A stretch of 64,000 nucleotides of DNA from Haliclystus octoradiatus (taxonomy: Eukaryota > Cnidaria > Staurozoa > Stauromedusae > Haliclystidae), in the NCBI GenBank assembly GCA_916610825.1, contig OU744454.1, forward strand, positions 5,032,321 through 5,096,320, in the 5' to 3' direction. Each line of letters begins with the position of its first letter. Positions within the stretch are counted from its first letter, which is position 1. The notes beneath the pieces are model-generated. The model saw only the letters and a list, made by a program, of their open reading frames with translations, had not been told where the DNA came from and ran no database searches. The translations under genes were made by a program, and so were the position numbers. This document shows, piece by piece, positions 14,471-27,700 of this stretch.

Positions 14471-15615
14471 CTGCTGCTCTTTGATTAATCCGTAGAATTT
14501 TACGCAAAATGCAGGCTGTGATAACATTTCTTGCACGTTAAAAATGGACCAATAAATATTCATGAACTGTTCATGAAAAACATTTCATTTAACCAGCTAT
14601 AGCTACGTTCAGCCCAAACTATCAAGGCTGAAAAAATTGTCAGTAAGAATTAATGAAAGCAGCACAAAAATAAGTGTATAGTATGAAGATCAGTATGTAT
14701 AGTTCTGCACTTTGAAAGTTTAAACTGCTCAACCACATAGTCATTCTAATGTTTCTTGAAAAGACTATTCAAATTGAAAAAATACATTTAAAATAACTTA
14801 CAGAGAAGTGCCTACTGCCCATAATGTGTAAAAACAGCTTGGTATTTAACGTTCATGAATAGTCCTCAATGAACTCAACATACTTTCTCGAAGAAGAATA
14901 GAACTACTTATTTGCGTAGCACCAACCAAAGATAATTCTACGTGAAAATCGTCTGATCAATAATTACTGGAATTTTTTGTAATAATAAAATGAAATTAAA
15001 AGAAAAGAAACTTTCTTAAAAGCATCAGGAGCAAATTTCCGAGTAACGAATAAATCATATCGTCTATAATATAAACTTTGTATTAGAACCCATATTAATC
15101 TTACTATCACACCGAGTCATATCTGACAGGTATAATTAAAGTGAACAACCTTCAACCTTTTTGGCGGTGTTTGAAATCAAACTCACAACGAAAGTAAAAC
15201 TAAAATGACAATTTTATCGATCGCGAATAGGAAAATATAATAATTAAATAATTTGAACATGCTGATATAAAAAATTTAAAATTTTGAGCATCATTTATTT
15301 TGCACCTGCGTAAATATGTGTGAATCCAGTAAGATTGGATCGCATTCAGCTTGATATTTTAGGTCTAAGGATCGCGTCGGATTTGTAATTGGATTTATTG
15401 ATTCCAGATTATGTTGGATTTTGAAACTTCGCTGAGTATTTGTACTTCGTAGCGATTAATCAATGTGTTCTAGTTTCCTCTAAACTACTGTTTCTTGTAC
15501 ATATAGCCACATTAATGTTCCACTCTCTAGTACATCAATTACACAATTGATGTGAAATGACTTATACAATTTTTTCAAGGAAATTAACAAGATAATTGAT
15601 TAATTGTACGTATTG
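14471..15615. other. Non-coding AT-rich stretch, one possible degenerate satellite relic
   Basis: No open frame with a recognisable product is present. Around 14696-14790 the sequence atagttctgca, followed by ttt-rich sequence and tcattctaatgtttcttgaaaag, resembles half of the upstream satellite monomer and shares the 11-mer atagttctgca with the solitary copy near 29.5 kb. Otherwise I see nothing. Confidence 0.4.
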
Positions 15616-15810
15616 CATTATCATTTTGATGTGCTGTATGTGTCTGTCTCATGTCAGCACCCTATATAATTCCTGTAATCTATCTATGTTGTCTATGTGT
15701 ATATATTGAGTAATAAATTAGATACAGTTTAGCCTGCATTGTGCTCACTGCCCATTGGATCTCAAATCTCAATAGTTGTTGTTTTAGCAAAGCCAGCTAT
15801 ACGATATACA
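15616..15810 (+). repeat. Dispersed repeat, copy 1 (possible solo LTR or element end)
   Basis: This segment matches 36590-36795 in the same orientation. Shared blocks include ccctat(a/g)taattcctgtaa, ctatctatgt, a taataaatt segment, cattgt.ctc and caaa(g)ccag(t)tat. The AT-rich core with taataaa-type signals would suit the end of a retroelement or an LTR, but no flanking duplication is seen and no family is recognised. Confidence 0.55.
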
Positions 15811-17984
15811 GTGATACTATGTCACATTTATTCATGCTGGTATTTATTTTATGTGTGTCATAGTTTTGTATTTATCACAGTAGTAGTAACTTCAAGTGTC
15901 TAGCGCAGAACATCCAGCATCTCATGTTGAACAGGTTCAAAGAAAAGAGTATATCATAGATTTCAAGTTAAAAGATATCTGATTAAAGCGCCTGAGACTG
16001 TATCAAGTATACATAAATTTATACATTAAAAACTTGGATTAGTTTACATTAATTACAAATTATTTGTTTCGAATCGGATTAAATTTATAATTGGCATATT
16101 AAATCGGATCATAACAACAATCATACTCGTAATCAATTTTGTGTAAATCCGATCCGATGCACATTTTAATGCGTGTGATGTTCTTGCTACAAGATGGCAT
16201 GAACATCTACTGGATTTTGCTATCACTGATTATATGCAGCATGTTGAACATTCCGTTTACCACCTATTACTTCACATCAACATTAATCATCACATTGGTT
16301 TCTTCAAGTGGACATTTGTTTATAGCTTTTTGTGTTTGTTACTAATATGAAAGTATCAGAATCCGATAAATGAAAGATTTGCTACTTTTACTTTTCCTCG
16401 ACATGAGTAAGTGAAGAATTAATTGCAGCGTTTAATCAACTGCTTTATAACTTGTTGAGAAAAAAGGTGAAACATACATGAAAGAGGAAATCTTATATCA
16501 AGTTTATATTAAGTTCCTCAACGTTTAAGTTTTGTTTTCTGGCATAATTATTGTAATCTCTACTACTGTATAAAAATGACCTTCAAAACTTTGTACGCGC
16601 TAATCTCAAAAATACGCGAAGAAATCCTGAACATCATACATCATTCGAAAGCTCTCTTCTGTGATCTGAACATAGGTTATATTTAATTTTGAAAAATCAA
16701 CTAAATTTGGCGTAAAATTGAAAATCAAGTTTTCCGTAAAAAATCAAAGCCGCCGCCATTTAGAGCAAAGCTGTGCAGGCAATAAACCATGAAAATGATC
16801 AGGTGTTTTGAAATCTCGAACAAAACCAAAAACATATATCTACATATATAGGGATGATGACGAAAACTACTTTCTATATTTGTGAATATTTATGTTTAAT
16901 TAACTGTCAGTTAAATTTTACTTTCCCAGACGTAGCGCTCAGTTTTAAAATCATTTATAAATTTCATGACAGATAGTGTTTACGAAATTCAAAAAAAGGT
17001 GTTTACGAAATTCAAAAAAACCTATGAGTTCCAAACAATATTTGGTTTCAACCGTTTGAATTGTAAAAACATCCGCCGTATCAAATTCTATCAAAAGTAT
17101 TTAGCAACAGGCGACAAGGAAAATCATAATGAAATGTAAACATAAATAATTCTCAAATCTCCAGAGGCTCCTGGTCCCAAGGGTAATTTCAACATGTGGC
17201 CTAATATCAAACTGCAACTGAAAGTCTTAATGATACTTGACAGAATTATGACATTTTGATTAACAGTTACACACGCCTTTAATAATTACATTTCAATTTT
17301 CTTATGGCATTTTATGTATGACGCATTTTCTATATGGTTCATATTGAGCTATATATATCTGTAGTAGATTATTAATATCAAATTGCAACTGGAAGTCTTG
17401 AGAATATTTGGTAAAATCTTACTTTAATTCGTACTTTTATTTTCAAATCATGAACTACTACTACTAATATGGGAGGATTTCTTTTTTACTGTAAAATGCT
17501 ATTTTATTCACTAAGGAGGTGATTTCGCTCTATACATAGTATGGATTTCAGAATAAAAATTCTATTGGCAACATGAACGGTATTTAATAAAGAATGACTC
17601 TTACAATTTAAGCGTTATTCGATTTCAGTTAGTTAATATCATGTTGAAAAATACTTTGCTAAAGTTAAAATGACTACAATGTTACGATGATTACTGAAGG
17701 GTTTTGGAAAATTTTAAACTAAACATAACATGGTAAGGATTTCAGTTACACTATTTAACCATTTCAAAGTAGTAACAGCATTGAACATAACCTCAAAAAC
17801 TTAGCTATCATGTTTCAAATCTATAAAGTTACCAAAATGAGTAATGTTTATTAAAGTCAAAGAAGCATTGAAGACATCAATGCATGCAGCATATATGTAT
17901 ACAGTATAGGCTTAAAACTAAAATGTCACAATCCTCTGTATTCCAGTACTGTATACTACAATGAAATACAGCTTCTCAACAGTG
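15811..17984. other. Non-coding intergenic DNA
   Basis: Only short open frames without homology are present, including 16139-16345, which is hydrophobic but unsupported. A 23 bp unit containing tttacgaaattcaaaa is duplicated in tandem at 16976-17021. A short phrase (atatcaaa(c/t)tgcaactg.aagtctt) recurs at about 17209 and 17375, suggesting old repeat material. Nothing else is recognisable. Confidence 0.5.
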
Positions 17985-18027
17985 ACAACACTGGGCCGAA
18001 GGCCCACAAGGCCCTCCCGCAGGTGCT
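17985..18027. repeat. GC-rich hairpin motif (gggccGAAggccc)
   Basis: This is a GC-rich island in AT-rich surroundings. It contains the perfect hairpin ggGCC-GAA-GGCcc followed by acaaggccctcccgcaggtgct. A related island with the same GCC-GAA-GGC core lies at 61845-61930, so the motif is probably part of a dispersed repeat. Confidence 0.5.
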
Positions 18028-18062
18028 AGAAAAAACCAATTATCAAACTTGCTATTTCGCGG

Positions 18063-18714
18063 ACTAATTCTAGCTAGCAATATCGAACGCATGTTTGCGA
18101 GTAATGAGCTCCTGTTATATAGAACACAAGTGAAAACCTTCTGAAGAGCAATATGTATCATCATAATCATCATCATCATCATTTATTACATCAAACTTTA
18201 CATTACAACTATACATTACAACATCTACGTATACCTAAGCAGGAATAAAAACATTAACAAAAGATAAGAGGTAAATTCTAGTATTTACAAAATGAAAAAT
18301 AAAATCAAGTTTTATCATTCCATCGTATGGTTCTTTAGGAGACATTTAAAACCGTTTTTTTTTAAGACTTCCTTCATTGTAGTACAAGTAGTATGTGCGC
18401 GAGAATAATCAAAAAGAGACAAAATAATCAAAGCACACGACAACAGCTCAGTACGACTTTGATAGATAATAGAGCCCTTGGTCTGATTATTCTCAATGTC
18501 GCGATCAAGGTCTTTCCATAAATGTTTGTTATTCGTAGGTTTTTCGTTTATCGAATAAATAAATAACGAGTTTGAAAAACTGCTTTGATTCTTTTGTCTT
18601 TATTTGACTATTCTCGCACATATTACTTGTACTTATTGCTTGTGTTCACCTGTGTTCTATATAACAGGAGATTCAGTACGTGCAAACATGCGTGCGATAT
18701 TGCTAGCTAGAATT
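18063..18714. repeat. Large inverted repeat (foldback) enclosing the malectin-gene start
   Basis: The right arm, 18581-18714, is the reverse complement of 18383-18435 plus 18063-18137. Matching blocks include caaagca, tatgtgcg.gagaat, tcctgttatatagaacaca and aattctagctagcaatatcg. The loop is about 145 bp. The left arm is split by an insertion at about 18142-18382. The right arm contains the presumed start codon (18688) and the first nine codons of the malectin gene. The left arm, read on the minus strand, encodes the nearly identical start MRSILLARI. It is either an inverted duplication of the gene's 5' end or a foldback element that supplied it. Confidence 0.8.
18142..18382 (-). mobile_element. 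3' end of a non-LTR retrotransposon with (ATG)n tail
   Basis: This block interrupts the left arm of the inverted repeat, so it is a later insertion. On the minus strand it runs from coding-like sequence (a KNGFKCLLKNHT stretch near 18330-18370) through AT-rich sequence to an ATGATGATG tail (read on + as tcatcatcatcatcat at about 18157-18182). A short-repeat tail of this kind is typical of several LINE clades. The family is not certain. Confidence 0.5.
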
Positions 18715-19077
18715 ATATTTCATTATTTGAGTTCTCAATTTACTTGTCTTCTTGTTCAATTTTCTATATCTTCTTTAACATTTATGTTATTATTTTCTGT
18801 ATATTCAAACGGAGAGGTCATATTTGCTGTGAATTGTGGTGGACAATCCCATACTGATATAGACGGTGTTCAATATCAAACCGACGAACTTTCTACAGGA
18901 GGCGACTATAGAATATACTCTGAAATTGAAGGAGCTCCACAAGAAGATCAAATATTATATCAAACAGAGCGTTGGAGTTTCAACAATTTTGGATACACCA
19001 TAGACTTGGAAAGAGATGGTGATTACACCTTGCTGTTGAAATTTTCTGAGATATATCTTCATAATGCAAATATCAGG
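18688..19077 (+). CDS. Exon 1: signal peptide and N-terminal half of malectin domain
   Basis: The exon encodes 130 residues. It begins MRAILLARI, has a hydrophobic run (LLVQFSISSLTFMLLFSVYS) and then the malectin signature: AVNCGGQSHTD, GDYRIY, EDQILYQTERW, FGYTI, DYTLLLKFSEIYL. These blocks match, in order, the conserved blocks of animal malectin (VNAGGxxHTD, DYG, DQILYQTERY, FGY, LKFAEVYF). The donor cagg|gtaagt at 19078 is strong and the phase is 0. The first 27 nt lie in the inverted repeat described separately. Confidence 0.88.
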
Positions 19078-21674
19078 GTAAGTTAGTCACTTCAAACTGT
19101 TGTCATGCAAACAGAATCAAAAACAAAATGTCACGTTGTATTACTACAGCTATATTGGTTTGATTAGAAATTGTTTACTCATAGCTAAACAACTCTACAA
19201 TAGCTTCATGCAATAATTTTCAAGTTGATTTTGATAGCTTCTTACAGCCGTTTATGCATGAGCAGATTTCTATACATATTGCAAAGGATTAATAAAGTAA
19301 TGTAGACGGTGTCGCCCTACCGAATGCACCCGTACCACTCCTCTATTACTAGATGAGTGGCTTCTTTCACTGAGAGCAATGATTTTAAACGCTCTTTGTT
19401 GATCTCAACCGCCACACTGCAGATCAATTTCAACAGATTTCATGGCAGATAGGTCCTGATTGTCAATGCGCAACGATGCTCCGCAGCTACTCACTAGCAA
19501 TTCCCTCTGGACCATTCTATCCGCCATTCTTAGATTGTACTCATTTGATGTTTCAGATAAAGTCAAGGCTGAGTTGACCTTAGGGGGATTTCAACCACGG
19601 TCGACCATATATCATCCGATCTGAAGTTCGATTGCTCTGCCATCTGAGCAAATCCTCCTTACAAAGGATAATGATATATCAATAACAAATGGAGGTAGAA
19701 GGGAAATTGATAAGAATTATCTGATTCCTCATGAGATTACGCAGATGTAAAATCCTTTTGTATGTTTAGTGTAGATGGTTTAAGTTTTTAAATAAATACC
19801 ATTTCTTCCAACAAACAATCAAGCTTAAAATGCTAAAAAAACGCTGTTTGGATAAAATATCAAGCTTTACATCATTTAGAAATAAAGTTATCATTTGAAG
19901 ATTGTACATTTAAAGTAAAATTAAACTTAAAATCAAACTTAGCTATAATATGATTAAAAAGAGATGTTGGAATATTGAATTGTTGAAAAGCTCTATATGT
20001 TAGACCATGTGTTAGAAACATCAGTATTTTCTTGGAATCCTTGTCTATCGAAGGACCTCAAAACTATCGAAAGGATAAATACAGAGAAGATTTTCAAGAT
20101 TGTCATGTGCAAACTTTGCTTCCAACGACTACAATGACCAATCAAAGCTTGTGAACTCCGATTCGCTAGAAATATGCCTCTTAAAGAAGATTTCACTATG
20201 ATGTATAGAATAACACACAATTTGGTTTGTCTGCTCTTTGCTCTCTTAATTGTAACATAATTGGAAATAAATATTAAATGCATGCTCATTCATACCGAAT
20301 TTTAATATTCGGTTCATACGTGCCGGTTAAGCAACTCAATTAATCTATTTAGTCAGAGAGTAAAACTTTGATGGAATAATTTACCTGAGTCTGTTGTAAG
20401 CTCGAAAACACTCCAAAGTTTCAAGAATTCTCTGGTAGAGATGGCCTTGTCAGCATAGTTTTTAAATCTTTCCTTAAATTATTAATTTTATGTTAATACT
20501 ATTATTGTTATTTATGTAAGCTGTATGTAAATGTAATTATGTTTGAATATAGTCCCCTGTATTTGCCTGTTCTGTTTTATATGATAAATCAAATCATATC
20601 AAATCAAATAAAAGAGGTTTACACTATTCAAGTCAATTCTTTTGCTTCATATCAGCATCCTATGGAAATGTAATATTATCCCAGTGTTCGTTGCTTTGTG
20701 GCAAACAGACGTAGATAAGATATGGATTTTCCTTCAATTTTTGAAAGCATGCAAGGGTCAACCCTTGCATTGGATTCGAAAATTCATATTTGACGCTCGG
20801 CAGCCGAGACCTACTAGGCAAAACTTTACTCCTCCTTCGTTGCAGAATGTATTTTGTTTGGCAAAAGAATCCGGACTACTTTGGTACTATAGTGTGATTC
20901 AAAACCTATCTGGTACAAAAATCACTGCGATAAAGGATGGCTATCACCTATAGTGGATTCCCAGCATCATCGTCATCTGGGATAGCCCGACTCAAATTAC
21001 ACCCCCTTTGCCATTTAGAATTGTTTTACTTGATAATTGTTTTTATTGGCTTAGTTAATAGAAAAAATACAATTAAAATGCTGGTTTCTAATCTTCAAAG
21101 TTTATTATTGGCCTGACGAGGACAGAGTTTGGTCTAAATTGAAACGAGAAGTCTAGACACCAATCAGTTTGTTATGTAAACTATGTTGCATAGTTATCCT
21201 GCTTTATTGCCATATAAATGCAATTAGAGAGGCAGCAAGATCTCAGTGACAACAACTCTGTATTTGATTAATTCATCGTACAACACATAAGCATGATAAA
21301 TTCATTTAAAAACAGCATACATGGAGCGCGCACTCACCCAACTCCATGCGAATACATGAATTAATTCGTAAATTTTCATTCCTGGGCTTGCCAATATAAC
21401 CCCATCTTCTATATTGTGTAATTTTGTGTATGGATTGTATAATTTTAACTTCTTTCAATTTTCCAGTTCTTTCATGTTCGCTTAAATCATCTGCATGATG
21501 TCATCAAAGATTTGGACATCTATAGTGAAGCAGGTTCTAGTGTTGCTCTTGAAAAACACATTCCATTGCAGATCAAAGAAGGAAAACTAACGGTCTTTGG
21601 TGAATCATCATTATTTCTTGGTGAATTATATGTGGAATTTATTAAGGTTAGGGTTATCTGTTTTGTGTAAGCGT

Positions 21675-21756
<82 letters not shown>

Positions 21757-24700
21757 TTGATTCCCAGGTGGGTAACTCCCATATGACGGCTATACAGGGA
21801 CGTGCCACTTGTTTTGGGTCCATGTTCCAGCTGAGAAAAACTTTTTTGGTATGATATTTCAAATTTTGGTTTTGGGTATCCTATTTTTGACTGTTTCAAG
21901 GAATTTGAAAACAAATTTGCATCAGTTTTGGTGTATTTACTTAAAATCAATCAACCTGCTGGAATTTTTTGGGTAGCATCAACAGAATTTTTGGAAATTT
22001 TTGGGTACGTCACCTCCTTCTAAAGTGGCATCTCCCCGTCCATGTAGAGCAGGTTACCCCCGGGGATTGATTGATAGCAGTTTATTAAAGAAATATAAAC
22101 AGTTTACAGTTTTAAGAATAAGGTATTATATATTTTTATACAGTGGCTACGTTAAGGTTGTTTCTCAATGTCTACCTTTATGATTATACAGAGTTCCTAT
22201 AATATTTTTGTAACTATAAGATTAAAATATTAAGATTCGAATAAAAGATTTCTAATTGTATTTTGAAATTGATTAAATGGTAAATGGTCATAGCAAGAGT
22301 ATACTTGTGAAGCAGCTTTGTTCCACGGAAAGATAAACTTTGCAGTTGCAGCATGTGGTCCCCGGGGGGAGTACTTCCATACATTGGCTATACGGAGACG
22401 TGCCATTTTTAAGGGGTGCCTTTTACCAAACTCTTGTGAAATTTTAGGGTGTCAATTTAGAGATTTTTGAAATTTTTAGAAATTTTCCTTTGTTTTATTT
22501 GTAAAAGCATTAAAATGGCACACCCCCTTCTAGAAAATATCGAAGTACCGTCTCTCCGGGAATGTGGTAGACGTGTTATCCATTGGTGTCTAGTATGGAT
22601 AAACGGAATCATGTTCAGAATATGTAGAACGGGATCCAGAACAAAGAAGGTCTTTCTCAAAGATGATTGTTTGAAGTTGATTCTCTTGAAATGCATTTAT
22701 AGGTCATGCTAAATTCATATCCTTTTTATTGTTTTATCAATGAGACATCCGATTGAGCTGTGTTGTCAATGCTACGTGTTGACAATGGTATTACGTTGAT
22801 GTATATTCATAATTCAATATTGTTGATTTTATAGACAGGAAGCGAAAACCCAAAGATTAATGCTCTGTCCTTATTCCAAGGAGCTGTTACAGGTGACTGA
22901 TATATTGTTGTTTCTATTGTCTTTAACTATAGGAGTTTTGAAGTATGTTAAAACTTGTACTGATATGTTTACTAAACTGGTCCAAAATATTGAAAGTTTT
23001 GAAAGTTGAATTGCATTCTCAATTTTATTGTTCTAGTGGGATAATTTTTTTTAAATCCAGTAATGTAACCTTCTAAACTGCTAAAATTATAGTTCAGTTA
23101 GGAAAAGTTCAAAGAGCCTACTGACAACTCATGTACTATTTTGAAATGGATTACATGTAAACGTGACCGTCACCATCGTGCCTTAAACAGGAAATTAAGG
23201 TTTTCATATATGATATGAGATACACATGTCCAGGGAAAGTTAAGCTGTATATACACAAGGACTTAAATTTCACCATGATCCATCATCCTTATAATAGAGT
23301 GTAAATATTTCTATTCGACTGATTTTTCTATTATGTATCTGAACAGCAACTTATAGTTTAAACATTTTCCATCATATTGACTTCTGTTATTTTAATGAAC
23401 ACAACAATGCGAATGAATTATTGCTAGTTAGATTCTACTTTTAATTCAATCAGTTCATATATATTTTTCGGCTAATCTCGCAATTCAATTTACAATCAGC
23501 CGCTAAGGATGATGCAAGCATTGACAATGTTCCCTGTTCGAAATCGATATGGATTACAGTACACTGCATAGGTGATAAGATGTCTAAATTAGATTAATGA
23601 TTAAAATGTGGACGTTGAGATGAGATATGTTTTCTTTGTCTGACATCAGTAAAATCAGTTTGGTCTGCTTGGACGCTAGAAGGATGTGTATGCCAGAATG
23701 GCATCAAAACTGAAACCAGGTCATGTTCTTCACAAGCTCCTACTCATGGAAGTTTGGATTGCGTTGGTAGCAACAGAATGACAGAGGCTTGCGTTGAAAT
23801 CACACCATGTCCAGGTTAGTAAGCAATCAAGAAACCATAAGTTGTAAGTTATTCATTTGTCAATAATGTAAAAACTTGGGTCATTGCCTTTGTAACATAT
23901 CTCTTAGTATTATGACCATCTATAGGATTCATACTCTATGAAGTTGCAATAACAATTTTGCGTTGATGCTTCCTAGAACAGCTTCAAATAGCAGTATAAT
24001 GCTATTATATTGAGTTATAGAATGCGCCATTCCAGATTGTTATACTATAGCTGAAATTTACCAACATCAAATCCATGATATACTTCATTTATCAAATCTT
24101 GAATATTCTTCAATTCCATTTTAATATTCACATCATACTATGTTATATCACAGAAATCAGAAGCAACATTTATTTGAAATTCAGTTTCAATATAAAAAAC
24201 CGTTGCAATTTTCTAGAGGCCTACTTTTAAGCAGAATTGATAATTTAATATACCCACACAACTTTCAACTAAAAGACTAAGGCTATACTTTTAAGATTAT
24301 TGTCTAATAAATTAATAAATGATTTCTGCAAATATAGAGTACCGAAGCTGGATTTCTTTTTAGTATAGTGACTATATATATTGTATCTAATAATAATGTT
24401 AACAGTAGCATTGTTACACAGAACACAAGGTCATTTAAACACACAAGGAATACAAATAATACTAATAATAATAATAATAATAATAAATTTTTATAGCGCC
24501 TATATCATTTGCTCTAAGCGCTTTACAATATCTAAGTGTAAAAAAAAAAGTAAACGCTAATGATTAATACACATTTATGTGCCTAAAATATAGTGTCAAT
24601 AAAATAAAGTTGAGTTATTAACTGCCAAAAGCTATACAAAACAAATGTGTTTTCAATTTACTTTTGAACACATCTAATGATGCACTACATCTAACTACTT

Positions 24701-27700
24701 CCGGTAACTTGTTCCACAAAATAGGTGCCGCCACTGAAAATGCCTTATCTCCATAGGATTTTAAATTGCTTGAAACTACAGTTAATAAAGTTTCTGATGA
24801 TGATCGAAGACAGCGTTGAGGTTTGTAAGGAGTTAAAAGCTCTTTCAAATAATTCGGAGCAAGACTATGTAAACATTTGTAAGTCAATAATAAAGCTTTG
24901 AAGATGATGCGTTGCTCAACTGGAAGCCAATGAAGTGAATATAAAAGAGGTGATACATAATCATATTTGTTAGCGCACACTACACGTTTAGCTGCTGCAT
25001 TTTGAATGCGTTGCAATTTCTTTATTAGATATTTTGGTAGACCATAATATAAGGAGTTACAATTGTCCAATTTTGATGTAATAAATGCATGGACTAGAAT
25101 CTTGGTTGTCCCCATATCAAGGTACCTTCTAATTTTCGAAATACGACGTAGATTGTAAAAAGATGACATGCAAACTGAATTAATATGTTCAACCATTGAC
25201 AAATCTTTATCAAAAATAACACCAATATTACGTGCAGATGAAGTAGGAGCTATGTATTCACCATTAAAGTTGATATTAAACTTTGTTGGATAGTGACTGA
25301 AACGGGAAGTAAGATGTATAAGTTCAGTTTTATCTTTGTTAAGTTTTAACTTATTAACAGACATCCTGCAAGAATCAATTTCAGCAGCACAAGTTTCTAT
25401 TTGATGAATGGCAGACTGAATTTCACAAACATAGCAGCGAACTTTCAAAACATACATGGAACCTAAATGAAAACAGTAAACCATAAGAAATCAACTGGTC
25501 AATATTAGCAATCATTGCAGCGTACAGTTCAACCTCAAAAATTGTAACCTATGCCTAACCGAAAAATATCACATAATAACCTACCAGAAAGACAACCTAC
25601 TGAATAAAAGATCTGAATTGATTTCCAAATTGCTGTGACTATTTGTATTCGACTGGACTCGAACCATCATGGTCTGCAAACTAGTCAGACTCATTCCGAA
25701 TGAGCTACGCCAACCGACGATAGTTGATGAAACAGAAATAAATTTAACCTCGACCGGGTGGTTATCATGTGACAGGACCCTAACCCTAACCCTAAACGGG
25801 TAGTTATCACGTAATCGGACCCTGAATCTAACCCTAGCGCTGGGACGAGTGAAACACGTGATCGAATGAATGGCGTAATTGACTGTCTGCGCACGCGTAG
25901 TTGAATCCATAATGACTGCGACTGCCTGTCAAATAGACACTTCGTTTCCAAATTCCACCACGAGAACAAGTTTTATCTCACTAATCTCAAGACATCGTAA
26001 TAATCAAAACCTGAATTTTATACCATAGAAAAAGTAAAATAAACAGTAACATAATCAATAAGCAATCAACTGTAAAACACAGTAGCTCGTATAAGATAAG
26101 GATGAATATTTGTGTTATATTTGAAATAAGCCACCTGATGATCACCTTCTGGTGTGAAACTTGCAGTAGCGGAAATCTAGCATGTTTCATATTTGACTCT
26201 CATTATATTTATTGTATCTATCCGTCCCGGCTATCCGTGTTTGAATATTGAACATTTACACTCGATGTGCGTGTTTTATTTCTTTTTTTGATTGCAATAT
26301 ATCCGTATCTATCAGAAAAATATCCGCATCTATCTCAAATAATGTATATAACACTAAAAGATCTACGCATTCAAGTTTTAAGAGCTCAACAAAAAATTAT
26401 TTTGCTCCCTAGAAAATGGAAGCATAAAAAATGAAAGTTGTAGTTGCGTGAATGTTGAGAATTTGTACCAAATTTTAAATATTTTTATTGTTCACTCTTC
26501 ACAAACACAAAAGTGACCCAAATTGAATTGTTATCGATCTAGAGACCATTATACAATATAAAAACCAAAAATATTTTGTTTCAGAATCTGGTTTTGATAA
26601 TCAATATACAATTGAGTATAATTTGAACAATTGTTGTGAAAGGTTTGGAATTTATCAATGGTGATTTTTGCGTTACTGATTTCTATAGACGAAGAGTTAT
26701 TTCTATTTCGTTGTCCTCTGCTATATTTTGCATCTTTCTATTTAATAAAGTCAATATCTCTGCTTGTGTTAGTATAACAAAGCATTTTTAGAAATGATGA
26801 ACAAACTAGAAACAGATTCACTTAACACGTCATTCTTGAAATCTTGAAGATTCTATTGTATCGATATATTGTAGATAATAAAATTTATGTTTATCTAATA
26901 GCAGATAATATAGGGCTCTATGTCTTCATTTGACAGAGCGGTAAATAATAATAATATATGGCGAAAGAGTCAAAGAATACACATTCTTTACTGTTACTCA
27001 AGTTTCACGCTTTTCACAGCGATCTTCAGACAGATTTTTTACTCAATCTGATTGAGTAAAAGATCTGTCTGAAGATCGCTGTGAAAAGCGTGAAACTTGA
27101 GTAACAGTAAAGAATGTGTATTCTATATTGTAGATATAATTGTATTAAGTTCTCTACTTTATCACGTCCGAATTTTATTTCAAGCTCGATGACACTATAT
27201 AGCCATTGTAATTGTTCAATCACCAAACAAGAATAAAGTATATGTTTGAAAAATGTTGCCATTAATGGAAAGAAACTTTAAACAAAGTACATTCTCAGTA
27301 ATTGTTGCTAAATGCTCCCTGCTTAGTTTCAGTTGACGGTTCATGGTCTACATGGCAAACAATTGAAGAATGTGGAGTGTGTGGAGTTGCTGTAAGAATC
27401 GTAACAAGATCATGCTCTTCTCCATTTCCATCCGACGGAGGCTTAGACTGCAGTGGTCTCGACAGGATGACAGAGGCATGTACACAAGTTATACCGTGTC
27501 CAGGTTTGTTGCTACCTTGTTGTATTGTACATAGGGTATATAAGTAGAGGCGTAAACACATAACTCCGCTTAACATACAAAACGTTTTTTTCTCTATTTT
27601 GTATTCAAACCTGAGAAGTATAGTAAAGTATTTTACCTTTGATGTCAAAAACATTCATTACGTTTTGAATGATTTATTCATACATTTTTTTCGATATTAA

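Larger units (their letters stand above)
19078..21466 (+). other. Intron 1 (malectin gene)
   Basis: A 2.4 kb intron from gtaagt (19078) to ttttccag (21466). It carries a tRNA-derived SINE (19300-19662, -) and a LINE 3' end (20300-20612, +). The remaining parts contain short open frames (for example 20642-20953) without recognisable homology. Confidence 0.8.
23815..27332 (+). other. Intron 4 (malectin gene), 3.5 kb, element-rich
   Basis: Contains an antisense L2-like LINE (24466-25484), a tRNA-derived SINE with a short telomere-like tract (25490-25860) and a 151 bp palindrome (26974-27124). The remaining sequence is AT-rich with no recognised gene. It is the largest intron and the most insertion-prone one. 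Confidence 0.75.

Noticed and set aside
16139-16345. Hydrophobic 68-residue open frame
   Set aside because: No homology, no upstream or downstream exon partners, typical length for chance in AT-rich DNA.
21597-21950. Open frames across the (GT)n run
   Set aside because: Products of the dinucleotide repeat, overlapping a real exon edge and a MITE.
25651-25712. Functional tRNA gene
   Set aside because: A and B boxes are present, but the acceptor stem does not close and the anticodon loop is irregular; a SINE head fits better.
25777-25796. Chromosome end
   Set aside because: Only three telomere-like units, interstitial and next to a SINE.
25581-25969. Arg/Val-rich open frames on the minus strand
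   Set aside because: They read through a SINE and the telomere-like tract; repetitive translation of CCCTAA-type sequence.
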